The notes below the pieces were generated by a model. The model was not told the origin of the DNA. It searched no databases and saw only the letters and a list, made by a program, of their open reading frames with translations. The translations under genes and the position numbers were made by a program. A DNA stretch of 64,000 bases from the NCBI RefSeq assembly GCF_002214385.1, contig NZ_CP014855.1:868001-932000 (forward strand). The letters run 5' to 3'. Each line of letters starts with the position of its first letter. Position 1 is the first letter of the stretch. The DNA is from Thermococcus gorgonarius. GTDB lineage: Archaea > Methanobacteriota_B > Thermococci > Thermococcales > Thermococcaceae. Shown piece by piece: positions 1 through 7,513 of this stretch.

Positions 1-69
1 AAACGATTAGAAAGGCTTAAAAATGAGCGAAGAGTAAGTTAATTCCGGAAACATTCAAGGCGGAGGTCG

Positions 70-426
70 ATGAAAAGTATGGAGGACGAGTCCTCTAGCA
101 GTAGTTGGTTCTCGAGGATATTTGGATCGAGGTCAAAAAACGGTGCTCTTCTTGAACAGGAGCTGAGCGGCAGGGCATACGAGGACTACCGCAGGCTCCT
201 CCTGAAGGCAAGGCCCGAAGTGTCGCAGGACAGGATAGTGGTCAAGCTGCCGGAGGGCGAAGTCGAACTTAGAAAGGACAGACTGATAGTCCGCGCCAAG
301 GACAGGAAGACGGCGGAGAAAATACTCCGGAACCTCCATCACTACGATCAGCCGCCGAGCCTGTGGCCGGCCTATGGGCTCAGCTACTCCATAAAGCAGA
401 GGACAAGGCCCCGAATTCGTGCCTGA
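70..426 (+). CDS. Hypothetical protein, Thermococcales type
   Basis: I do not recognise this 118-residue protein. The N-terminus is acidic and serine-rich (residues 4-14), followed by a basic patch. Residues 50-85 look like a small alpha/beta unit with alternating charged and hydrophobic positions, and the C-terminus is Arg-rich. There is no signal peptide or membrane segment. The ATG sits four bases after a GGAGG ribosome-binding site at 62-66, and a TATA-like TTAAAAAT lies near 17-24. It is separated from the next gene by a guide RNA, so it is probably monocistronic. A DNA- or RNA-binding role is possible from the charge but is only a guess. Confidence 0.7.
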   Translation: MKSMEDESSSSSWFSRIFGSRSKNGALLEQELSGRAYEDYRRLLLKARPEVSQDRIVVKLPEGEVELRKDRLIVRAKDRKTAEKILRNLHHYDQPPSLWPAYGLSYSIKQRTRPRIRA

Positions 427-475
427 TTTCGGCGGCTTTTCAATTAATTTTAAAAGCCTCCCCTAAAAACTTCTT

Positions 476-533
476 TGCGGATGACGACCCTTGCCCAGTC
501 TGAGCTGTGATGACGTCGGTATTAGCTGACGCA
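476..533 (+). ncRNA. Box C/D guide sRNA
   Basis: The sequence has the full archaeal C/D layout in the right order and spacing. Box C is ATGACGA (481-487, one change from the consensus), followed by a 12-nt guide, box D' CTGA (500-503), a short spacer, a perfect box C' GTGATGA (507-513), a second 12-nt guide, and box D CTGA (526-529). A terminal stem TGCG/CGCA (476-479 with 530-533) closes it. A TATA box (TTTTAAAAG, 447-455) lies about 25 bases before the inferred 5' end, so it has its own promoter. Such RNAs direct fibrillarin 2'-O-methylation of rRNA or tRNA through L7Ae, Nop5 and fibrillarin. The guides read CCCTTGCCCAGT and CGTCGGTATTAG; I could not assign targets. Confidence 0.82.
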
Positions 534-567
534 GGGGCGGGGAGGTTCGCGGCCGATGACCCGCCCC
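534..567 (+). promoter_or_regulatory. K-turn hairpin in the leader of the Cas4-like gene
   Basis: An 8-bp GC helix (534-541 with 560-567) is followed by GA (542-543) opposite GA (558-559), a three-base bulge GAT (555-557), a 2-bp GG/CC helix, and a 7-base loop. This is the geometry of a kink-turn or k-loop: non-canonical stem, tandem sheared G-A pairs, 3-nt bulge, canonical stem. K-turns are bound by archaeal L7Ae. It begins directly after the C/D RNA and ends 7 bases before the GGAGG of the next gene. It could be part of a longer guide RNA or a leader element for translational control. Confidence 0.5.
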
Positions 568-586
568 GTTCCAGGAGGGAACATGA

Positions 587-1222
587 ATGAGCAACAACGG
601 AAGCGATGGGGACGGATTCATAGAGTTCTACGCGAGCGAGGCCCTGATCTGCCCCAGGAGGATATACTACCGCCTGAAGGGCTACCCCGAAAGATGGCCC
701 GAGTTCGTGAAGGTTAGACTAAACCAGGGAAGGAACACTCACGAAATCCTTGGAGATATACTGCAAAAGCGCTTTGGCTTTGAGCTTGAGAAGCATCTTG
801 TGCTTCGCTCCAGCAGGCTTGGCATTGAAATACACGGGAGGATAGACGCTTTTAGAGAGTTTCCAATCGAAATAAAGGGAAAAACCAGTCTGCCAAAGCT
901 GCCGTACGAGTACCATCTGGCCCAGCTCAACGTGTACCTCCGATGGGCGGAGGCCGAATACGGCTACCTTTACTACATAAAGCTCCACGAGCGTCCAAAC
1001 ACCGTTATCGGAAAGCTAGACTTTTCGGACTTTCCGGTTATCAAAGGACCGAATTTCAGGCTCTTCGAGGTTCCCTACGACAAGTCCCTCTTCAAAGCAA
1101 CTCTGAAGCATTTCTACTCCGTCAAAAAAGCCTATGAAAGGGATAGACCCCCAAAGGGAGAGTACTCCTACGCCTGCAAGTTTTGCCCGTACAGATACCT
1201 CTGTTATCCCTCAGAAGAATAA
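587..1222 (+). CDS. Cas4-like PD-(D/E)XK nuclease with iron-sulfur cluster
   Basis: This 211-residue protein has the RecB-type nuclease core: GRID (catalytic Asp near residue 87), IEIKGK (Glu/Lys near 95-97) and a QLNVY motif IV near 114. One Cys at 22 and three at 197, 200 and 206 form the four-cysteine iron-sulfur signature of Cas4. Cas4 proteins cut single-stranded DNA ends and trim CRISPR prespacers. No cas1, cas2 or CRISPR array is present in the window, so this is a solitary Cas4-like gene whose job may be general DNA repair. The ATG at 587 follows GGAGG at 574-578; an overlapping out-of-frame ATG at 583 was rejected. The leader carries a k-turn hairpin. Confidence 0.85.
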   Translation: MSNNGSDGDGFIEFYASEALICPRRIYYRLKGYPERWPEFVKVRLNQGRNTHEILGDILQKRFGFELEKHLVLRSSRLGIEIHGRIDAFREFPIEIKGKTSLPKLPYEYHLAQLNVYLRWAEAEYGYLYYIKLHERPNTVIGKLDFSDFPVIKGPNFRLFEVPYDKSLFKATLKHFYSVKKAYERDRPPKGEYSYACKFCPYRYLCYPSEE

Positions 1223-1311
1223 AGGGGGCCGTTTTTGGGGACAACTGAACCGCTTAAAGTCCTCAAAAACCCTTAAATACTTCCGCGCCAATACTATTTT
1301 GAGTGGTTACA

Positions 1312-2280
1312 ATGGAAGCGGGCTTCAGGTGCGAGAGGTGTGGGGCGCCGCTTGAGGTGTCGCCCGAGACGATAGTTGCTATCTGCCCCTACTGCGGCTT
1401 TCCGAACCACATAAGCGGGAACCTGAAAACCGAGAGCATATTCATAATCCCGTCTGTGAACAAGAACGCCATAGCCAAGGCCTTCTGGGATCACGTCGAG
1501 GGGGACTTTGACCTGAATAGAATAAAGGACGAGATACAGGTTGTTGATATAGAGGGCCACTACGCCCCATACTGGAGTGGCATCGTCCATGTGTATGGAA
1601 CGGTTCGCTATATGAGACGGGAACAGGAGTGTCACACCGACTCCAAAGGAAATACCCACTGCCACACGGTCGAGAGGCATTACATCGAGAGGGTGAACGA
1701 GAACATGCACCTCCTGGGTTCAGCCAGAAGGCAAGTCAAGAGCCTCGGCGTGGACGACCTGATAAAGCACTTCTCCAAGACCAGACCGGAAGGAAAGAGG
1801 CTCCTCGACCTCGACGAGGACGAATGGAGTAAGGTAAAGCTTGAGATACTCAACACGGAGATGGACGAAAGGCATGCCAAGCTAATGATGAGGGAAGACG
1901 CGGTGGACATAGTGAGGAACCACTTCTTGGCCAAGTCCGACAGGATAGAGCTCTTTGACATCCACGCGGAGGAGCCCAGGGACGTTAAGCTTCTCCTTCT
2001 CCCGATGTGGACGGTTTATTACAAGTACCAGAACTCGATATTCCACGCGGTCTTCGCGGGCTGGGACGGAAAGAGAGTAGCCGCAACCGAGCCTATGAAC
2101 GTCTTCAGGCGGGCGCAGTACCTGACGGGAGCGGGAATAGGAATACTGCTCGGTGCCTTTGGCTCAGCCTACACGGGGAGTGGGGTTGGAGCGCTTATCC
2201 TTACTGCCATAGGCGGCGGGATCGGCTGGTTCTTCGGCAGCAAAGTCCTCGAAGGACAGAGAGTCGAGAGGGGTGGCTGA
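1312..2280 (+). CDS. Zinc-ribbon membrane protein, first gene of the SPFH operon
   Basis: The N-terminus has a CxxC...CxxC zinc ribbon (CERCG and CPYCG, residues 7-30). A central soluble part of about 230 residues includes a Cys/His pair region near residue 110 (ECHTDSKGNTHCH). Two hydrophobic, Gly-rich segments lie close to the C-terminus (about 270-312). The layout suggests a membrane-anchored protein with the ribbon in the cytoplasm. A TATA box TTAAATAC (1273-1280) predicts transcription from about 1302, so the mRNA is nearly leaderless; GTG 1303 is the alternative start, three codons earlier. It is followed after two bases by a paralogue with the same plan. It resembles YdjG-type proteins of Bacillus membrane-stress operons in architecture only. 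Confidence 0.75.
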   Translation: MEAGFRCERCGAPLEVSPETIVAICPYCGFPNHISGNLKTESIFIIPSVNKNAIAKAFWDHVEGDFDLNRIKDEIQVVDIEGHYAPYWSGIVHVYGTVRYMRREQECHTDSKGNTHCHTVERHYIERVNENMHLLGSARRQVKSLGVDDLIKHFSKTRPEGKRLLDLDEDEWSKVKLEILNTEMDERHAKLMMREDAVDIVRNHFLAKSDRIELFDIHAEEPRDVKLLLLPMWTVYYKYQNSIFHAVFAGWDGKRVAATEPMNVFRRAQYLTGAGIGILLGAFGSAYTGSGVGALILTAIGGGIGWFFGSKVLEGQRVERGG

Positions 2281-2282
2281 AG

Positions 2283-3176
2283 ATGGAAGTTCAGTGTCCA
2301 ACCTGTTCGGCTAAGTTTAAGGTTCCAGACACGGTCAGCGTCGTCACCTGTCCCTACTGCGGGACGACCTTCCACGTACACACCGGCGAGGAAGCGAAGG
2401 AGGAGCACTACTTCTTCCCGCCGATGAGGGAAGACCCGGCTGGAAAGCTCCTGAAGTTCCTTTCGAGGCAGTACGGTGCTCCAGCCGACATAGTTGACGC
2501 TAGGGTTATTGAGAAAAACCTCCACTGGGTCCCGGTTTACTTCTTCTACCTCCACGGAAAGGCAAGCGAGACGGTTGAGGAGGTTGAGTTCCTGGGAATT
2601 CCGGCAGGTTCGCCCTTGAAAACCCTCCTCATGGACTATCCCTTCCCGGTCAGAGGAAAGAGGTTCTTTGATGAAGCGATGGTGAAGAAGGGAACCTACC
2701 ATGAGCCGGAGATGAAAAAAGAGGAAGCTGAGACGATAGCCCGGTCGAGGCTTGAGAACGCGCTGAAAGAAGAGGCAAGGGAAGAAAGCTCCCACCTCGG
2801 AAAACCCGAGCTTGAAGTTAAGTTCCAGGGGCTCGTTCACTATCCCGTCTGGGAGATAGCCTACGAGTACGGCGGGGAGACCTTCAGGGGCAACTACGTC
2901 GACGGAACAGACGGCAGGGTCATAAGGGCTGTTTACCCGCTCATGAGCGAAGCGAGGAAGAAAGCGACACTGCTCGGTTCGGGGGTTATAGGCGCGGGAG
3001 TTATTCTCGGGCTCATAGCCTCGGCCATCTACTCCAACGCGTGGGGAATAATAGGTGGCCTCGTCTCTGGAATAGCGGCTGGAGCCGGGATATTCTCAAA
3101 GGGCTCGGTGAGCAGGAGAACGGTCAGTGAGGTAATGAGAGCTGGGAGAGGCAACGTCTACTTCAGGAAGGTGTGA
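2283..3176 (+). CDS. Zinc-ribbon membrane protein, second gene of the SPFH operon
   Basis: This 297-residue paralogue of the preceding gene opens directly with a zinc ribbon (CPTCS near residue 5 and CPYCG near 22). It has a mostly charged middle and two Gly/Ala-rich hydrophobic segments around residues 225-270. The reading frame is open upstream to about 2007, but the ATG at 2283 lies two bases after the previous stop and puts the ribbon at the N-terminus, exactly as in the paralogue. The adjacent arrangement suggests translational coupling and possibly a heteromeric membrane complex. Function is unknown. Confidence 0.75.
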   Translation: MEVQCPTCSAKFKVPDTVSVVTCPYCGTTFHVHTGEEAKEEHYFFPPMREDPAGKLLKFLSRQYGAPADIVDARVIEKNLHWVPVYFFYLHGKASETVEEVEFLGIPAGSPLKTLLMDYPFPVRGKRFFDEAMVKKGTYHEPEMKKEEAETIARSRLENALKEEAREESSHLGKPELEVKFQGLVHYPVWEIAYEYGGETFRGNYVDGTDGRVIRAVYPLMSEARKKATLLGSGVIGAGVILGLIASAIYSNAWGIIGGLVSGIAAGAGIFSKGSVSRRTVSEVMRAGRGNVYFRKV

Positions 3177-3185
3177 GGTGGTAGT

Positions 3186-3680
3186 ATGGGTAAGGAAACA
3201 AAGCTTTTGGAGAAGTTGGAGCTCGTAATTCCGGGCTTCCACGGCTACAAGAAGAAGGAGCTCTTGAGGGAGGACGACAGAATCGTAAGAGCAAAGGTCG
3301 CAGACATACTCGTTCAGGCAAGAAAAGAGATTGAAAGGGCACTGCAGAGATGTGCGATGGTCAGCTGCTCCCAGCTGGTCGCGATAGACTCCTTAAGGAA
3401 GAAGCTCGTCGGCCTTGAGGGCAGGGTAAGGCACGCAGAAGCTGGCTACGCGGGCTACTTCGACAGGATAAGCGTCAGGGAAAAGGAGCTCGAAAAGCTC
3501 ATAGAATACGACGCCAAGATGATAGAGCTTGCCGAGGAAATACTCAGCAAGGCAAAATCCCTTGGAGGGGAGGTCGTCAATCCTCAGGCTCTGGGGCTTT
3601 CAGTCCTCGAGCTGGACGACAAGCTGAGAGCCCTTGAGGAGACCCTTGACAGAAGGATGAGCATCGTGGTGGGTGAGTGA
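3186..3680 (+). CDS. Helical protein of the SPFH operon
   Basis: This 164-residue protein is not recognised by name. It is almost entirely helical and highly charged, with long heptad-like stretches at about 30-65 and 80-155, and has no membrane segment. A Cys-x-x-x-x-Cys pair lies near residue 57 (CAMVSC). Start ATG 3186 follows GAGGTGG. It sits between two membrane zinc-ribbon proteins and the SPFH protein, the place taken by a PspA-like coiled-coil protein in bacterial YdjFGHI-type operons. That it plays a similar membrane-scaffold role is inference from position and helical character only. Confidence 0.7.
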   Translation: MGKETKLLEKLELVIPGFHGYKKKELLREDDRIVRAKVADILVQARKEIERALQRCAMVSCSQLVAIDSLRKKLVGLEGRVRHAEAGYAGYFDRISVREKELEKLIEYDAKMIELAEEILSKAKSLGGEVVNPQALGLSVLELDDKLRALEETLDRRMSIVVGE

Positions 3681-3681
3681 A

Positions 3682-4686
3682 ATGGTGCAGGTTATTGAGT
3701 GGGTCAATCCGGGTGAAGACGAGATAATCTGGCGCTACCCTAACGAGGTAATAAAGTGGGGGGCTCAGTTAATAGTCCACGAGTACGAGGTAGCCGTCTT
3801 CATGCGCGATGGAAAAGTCTACGACGTCTTCGGCCCCGGAAGGCATACGCTAACGACGCAGAATTTGCCTCTCCTCTACAAGCTCGTCGGCGGGAGCAAC
3901 AGCCCATTCAAGGCAACCGTAATCTTCGTCAGCATGAAGGAGTTCCAGGGGAGGTATGGTGGAGAAACGCAGACGAGGGAGCTTGCTCCCATAAAGTACT
4001 ACGGCGTCTACTGGTTCAAGGTCGCCGACCCGGTTCAGTTCATCACAGAGGTCGTCGGCGGGCAGAGCCTCTACGATACGCAGGACGTAACCAAGTTCAT
4101 CCGTGCATACTTCAACGAAGGCATGATGAAGCACCTTTCATCTTATTCAATCGTCGACCTCTTCCAGAACCTCGACATGGTGAGCACGCAGGTGAAGGTT
4201 AAGCTCATGGAGGACTTTAGAAGGCTCGGCCTTGAGCTGGTCGATGTAAAAATTGAGGGAGTCAACACCACCGACGAGTGGCGCCAGAGGCTCTTCTGGC
4301 TCATGCAGACTGGAAACGCCCAGGCCGTTATGCAGATGGACACTGTAAAGCAGGTGGCAGCTGAACTCGGAAAGAGCGGGAGCGCTTCCGTGGGAACGGG
4401 AATGGTTCTGATACCCCAGCTCATGCAGCCCGCCCCACCAGCTCAGCCAGCTCAACCGGCACAGCCTTACGCGGGCGGTGGTGTTCCGCCGGCGCAAGCG
4501 GCTCAACCAGCTACCCCTACCCAGCCAGCGGCCCAGCAGGAGATATGCCCCTACTGCGGAAAGCCTATTCCGCCGGGTGCGCGCTTCTGTCCCTACTGCG
4601 GGCACGAGATAAAGCGCTGTCCCAACGGCCACATAGTTCCAGAGGGAGCGAAGTTCTGCCCTGTGTGCGGGGCAAAGATAGAGTAA
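3682..4686 (+). CDS. SPFH (band-7/YdjI-like) protein with C-terminal double zinc ribbon
   Basis: Residues 1-225 form an SPFH domain of the virion-core/YdjI type (IIWRYPNEVIKWGAQLIVHEYEVAVF and a VYDVFGPGRHTL motif). A Pro/Ala/Gln-rich flexible linker follows (about 245-285), then two zinc ribbons (CPYCGKPIPPGARFCPYCG and CPNGHI...CPVCG, 290-334). SPFH proteins assemble into membrane-associated rings. The ATG at 3682 lies one base after the previous stop; the in-frame GTG at 3673 would overlap it. This is the last gene of the four-gene operon, followed by a T-run terminator. Its repeated zinc ribbons match the ribbons at the N-termini of the first two gene products, which suggests shared partners. 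Confidence 0.85.
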   Translation: MVQVIEWVNPGEDEIIWRYPNEVIKWGAQLIVHEYEVAVFMRDGKVYDVFGPGRHTLTTQNLPLLYKLVGGSNSPFKATVIFVSMKEFQGRYGGETQTRELAPIKYYGVYWFKVADPVQFITEVVGGQSLYDTQDVTKFIRAYFNEGMMKHLSSYSIVDLFQNLDMVSTQVKVKLMEDFRRLGLELVDVKIEGVNTTDEWRQRLFWLMQTGNAQAVMQMDTVKQVAAELGKSGSASVGTGMVLIPQLMQPAPPAQPAQPAQPYAGGGVPPAQAAQPATPTQPAAQQEICPYCGKPIPPGARFCPYCGHEIKRCPNGHIVPEGAKFCPVCGAKIE

Positions 4687-4689
4687 TGC

Positions 4690-4703
4690 CCTCTTTTTTT
4701 CTT
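4690..4703 (+). terminator. T-rich terminator after the SPFH operon
   Basis: A run of seven T (4694-4700) within a pyrimidine stretch just after the SPFH stop codon is the usual archaeal intrinsic termination signal. No stem is needed in this group. Confidence 0.55.
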
Positions 4704-4807
4704 CATTACCCTTTTGCCCCGGCAGTAGTTGGGCCTCCCTAATTCAAAAGCCATTCACATTTTCGGAGGACTTTTAAAATCCGCCGAGAAATCATGCCGG
4801 TGGTAAT

Positions 4808-6073
4808 ATGGACTGCACGAAGGACTACTGTGTTAAGGACTTAAATCTCGCCCCGAGCGGAGAGAGGAAGATAGACTGGGTCTCGCGCTTTATGCCGGTT
4901 CTCCAGCACATAAGGGCCGATTTCGAGAAGAGGAAGCCCTTCAGGGGCGTGAAGATAGCAACGACGCTTCACCTTGAGATGAAGACCGCTTTCCTCCTTC
5001 TGACGCTCAAAGCCGGTGGAGCAGAGGTTTCAGCGACAGCGAGCAACCCCCTCTCGACTCAGGACGACGTTGTCGCGGCACTGGCAAAGGCCGGCGTCAA
5101 GGTCTATGCGATACGCGGGGAAAGCAGGGAGGAGTACTACGAGTTCATGCACAAAGCTCTGGACATAGAACCGAACATCATCATCGACGACGGTGCGGAC
5201 ATGGTGAGCACCGTCCTCAAGGAGAGAACCGAGCTGATAGACAACATCTGGGGCGCGAGCGAGGAAACGACAACCGGCGTGATACGGCTCCGCGCGATGG
5301 AGAAGGACGGCGTGCTTAAGTTCCCGATAATAGCGGTCAACGACAGCTATACCAAGTACCTCTTCGACAACCGCTACGGAACCGGCCAGTCAACGTGGGA
5401 CGGCATAATAAGGACGACGAACCTTCTGGTTGCCGGAAAGAACGTAGTTGTGGTCGGCTACGGCTGGTGCGGTCGCGGAATAGCGATGCGCGCCAGGGGG
5501 CTGGGTGCAACCGTCATCGTCGTTGAGGTCGATCCGATAAGGGCGCTTGAGGCCAGAATGGACGGCTTCCTCGTCATGGACATGAAAAGCGCGGCTGAGA
5601 TAGGAGACATCTTCGTCACCTCAACCGGGAACATCAACTGCATAAGGAAGGAGCACTTCGAGCTCATGAAGGACGGCGTCATTCTGGCGAACGCTGGCCA
5701 CTTTGACGTCGAGATAAGCAAGCCCGACCTTGAGGCCTTAGCGGTCGAGATAAACGAGGTCAGGCCGAACATCAGGGAGTATAAGATGGCCGACGGAAGG
5801 AGGCTCTACCTCCTGGCAGACGGAAGGCTCGTGAACCTAGCAGCTGCCGACGGTCACCCGGCGGAGATAATGGACATGAGCTTCGCCCTGCAGGCGAAAG
5901 CCGCTGAGTACATCAAGGACAACCACGAGAAGCTTGAGCCCAAAGTCTACGTCCTGCCGAGGGAGATAGACGGGATGGTGGCGAGGATTAAGTTGAAGGC
6001 AATGGGGATAACGATTGAGGAGCTCACGGAGGAGCAGAGGAGATACCTTGAGAGCTGGGAGCACGGGACGTGA
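4808..6073 (+). CDS. ahcY: Adenosylhomocysteinase (SAH hydrolase)
   Basis: The enzyme splits S-adenosylhomocysteine, the inhibitory by-product of methyl transfer, into adenosine and homocysteine using tightly bound NAD. The 421-residue length is normal for archaeal forms. Visible features are the substrate region ([13 protein letters not shown], about 56-68), the [18 protein letters not shown] segment (about 178-195), the Rossmann glycine motif [11 protein letters not shown] (about 214-224) and the conserved GHFDVEI (about 297-303). The C-terminus lacks the extra tail of some bacterial forms. A TATA box (4771-4780) and GGTGG before ATG set the start. The methyltransferase gene trmO follows 37 bases later, fitting a methylation-cycle pairing. 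Confidence 0.96.
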   Translation: MDCTKDYCVKDLNLAPSGERKIDWVSRFMPVLQHIRADFEKRKPFRGVKIATTLHLEMKTAFLLLTLKAGGAEVSATASNPLSTQDDVVAALAKAGVKVYAIRGESREEYYEFMHKALDIEPNIIIDDGADMVSTVLKERTELIDNIWGASEETTTGVIRLRAMEKDGVLKFPIIAVNDSYTKYLFDNRYGTGQSTWDGIIRTTNLLVAGKNVVVVGYGWCGRGIAMRARGLGATVIVVEVDPIRALEARMDGFLVMDMKSAAEIGDIFVTSTGNINCIRKEHFELMKDGVILANAGHFDVEISKPDLEALAVEINEVRPNIREYKMADGRRLYLLADGRLVNLAAADGHPAEIMDMSFALQAKAAEYIKDNHEKLEPKVYVLPREIDGMVARIKLKAMGITIEELTEEQRRYLESWEHGT

Positions 6074-6109
6074 AGTTTCTCATCTTCTCTTTTTCCCGGA
6101 GGGAACAAT

Positions 6110-6766
6110 ATGGAGTTCGAGCCCTTCAAAATCGTTCCAGTTGGCTACGTAAGAAAGGACGAGGAACTTCAGGAAACGTTTATCGAAATCCTTCCCGAGT
6201 TCATGAAAGCAATGGACGGCCTCCGCGAGGGCGACTGGGTAAAGCTGGTCCTCTGGTTCCACGGGAGCGATACGCCTGAGAGGAGAGGAATCCTCAAAGT
6301 CCACCCCTACGGCAACCCGGAGAACCCGCTGAAGGGAGTCTTCGCGACGCGCTCACCTTACAGGCCCAACCCGATAGCCCTCTACACAGTCAAAATCCAC
6401 CGCATCGAAGGAAACCGTCTTCACATTGACTGGATAGACGCGATGGACGAAACGCCAGTGGTGGACATCAAGATATTCGTCGAGCGCTACGACTGTCCGA
6501 AGGACGTTCCGATCGAAGAGAGGGAACTCCACATCAGTGGAGGCCGTATGATAGGGGAAGTAAACGTTATCCCGAGGAAGAGCGAACACCTCGACGAGCT
6601 TGAGGAAGTTTCTCCAGAGGAGTACGACGCGGTCATCCTTGAGATAGGGCCGAAAACGACGACGCTGACTGCTAAGGAACTGAAAGAGCTTATAGAGACA
6701 CTTGTCGGGATATACAGAAATCTGCCCGTGGAGATAAGGGATAAACTGGGTGAACTGGAATGCTGA
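6110..6766 (+). CDS. trmO: tRNA (N6-methyl-t6A37) methyltransferase TrmO/TsaA family
   Basis: TrmO uses S-adenosylmethionine to methylate t6A at position 37 of certain tRNAs. The family signature RSPYRPNPIA (about residues 83-92) and the VKLVLWFHG segment (about 43-51) of the beta-barrel fold are present. At 218 residues it is longer than the minimal archaeal form of about 130-170; the extra C-terminal part is helical and acidic. The ATG follows GGAGGGAAC. It is just downstream of SAH hydrolase and overlaps the HAD gene by seven bases, so the three genes are probably one transcript. Confidence 0.9.
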   Translation: MEFEPFKIVPVGYVRKDEELQETFIEILPEFMKAMDGLREGDWVKLVLWFHGSDTPERRGILKVHPYGNPENPLKGVFATRSPYRPNPIALYTVKIHRIEGNRLHIDWIDAMDETPVVDIKIFVERYDCPKDVPIEERELHISGGRMIGEVNVIPRKSEHLDELEEVSPEEYDAVILEIGPKTTTLTAKELKELIETLVGIYRNLPVEIRDKLGELEC

Positions 6767-7416
6767 AGGGGTTGATATTCGACGTTGACGAAACCCTGGT
6801 TTACTATGAAGGCTACGATCACCGGGAGTGGTTTGAGAATTGGGTCAAACCCGAGCTCGAAAAGAGGGGCATTAAACTGGACTACAGCCTGTACTCCAAA
6901 ACCGCCAGGCTGGAACTTCCCAGGACGTACGTTAAAAAACTCGGCATAAATCCGGTTGAACTTTGGAGGATAATCGATGAGGTCAACTGGAAGTACAGAA
7001 AAAAGATGCTGGCGGAGGGAAAGATAAAGGTCTTTCCGGATGCTGATGCACTGGAAGAACTCAAGAACCTCGGGCTTAAGCTCGCCGCGGTAAGCAACGC
7101 CTCCCTTGAGAACGCACTGTTAGTTCTCCGGGCCTTTGACCTTGAAAGGTACTTTGACGCTGTCTTTGGTAAGGATTACGCCAACTTGGATGGCGTAAAG
7201 CCAAACCCGTACCTCATACACAAAGCCCTGAAAGCGCTGGAACTCCAGCCAAACGAAGTTTTAGTAGTTGGAGACAGCGAAAACGACATTCTGGCCGCCC
7301 ATCGTGCCGGTGTTAAGGCCGTTAACGTCGTCAGGTTCGGAAGGGTTGAGGGAGCGGACTACTACGTGGATAGCCTGTGGGAGCTGCTCGAACTGATCAG
7401 GAATAATCCAGTTTAG
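6760..7416 (+). CDS. HAD-superfamily hydrolase
   Basis: This 218-residue phosphatase-like protein carries the HAD motifs: DVDETL (motif I, residues 9-14), a Ser in VSNAS (motif II, about 111), Lys in GVKPNP (motif III, about 147) and GDSENDIL (motif IV, about 169). A helical cap follows motif I, so it is a subfamily I member related to phosphoglycolate phosphatase or haloacid dehalogenase. The substrate cannot be read from sequence. It overlaps trmO by seven bases. Confidence 0.88.
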   Translation: MLKGLIFDVDETLVYYEGYDHREWFENWVKPELEKRGIKLDYSLYSKTARLELPRTYVKKLGINPVELWRIIDEVNWKYRKKMLAEGKIKVFPDADALEELKNLGLKLAAVSNASLENALLVLRAFDLERYFDAVFGKDYANLDGVKPNPYLIHKALKALELQPNEVLVVGDSENDILAAHRAGVKAVNVVRFGRVEGADYYVDSLWELLELIRNNPV

Positions 7417-7513
7417 TCAAAACATGACAGGGGATTTCGACCATTGATCGACCATAAATTTATATTTCCTGATCTAACACTTAAATGCCAATAACTTTCA
7501 AGAGGTGTTATCC

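Noticed and set aside
2007-2282. Long N-terminal extension of the second zinc-ribbon protein
   Set aside because: The extension overlaps the upstream gene, has Arg-rich non-protein-like composition, and the paralogue starts directly with the zinc ribbon.
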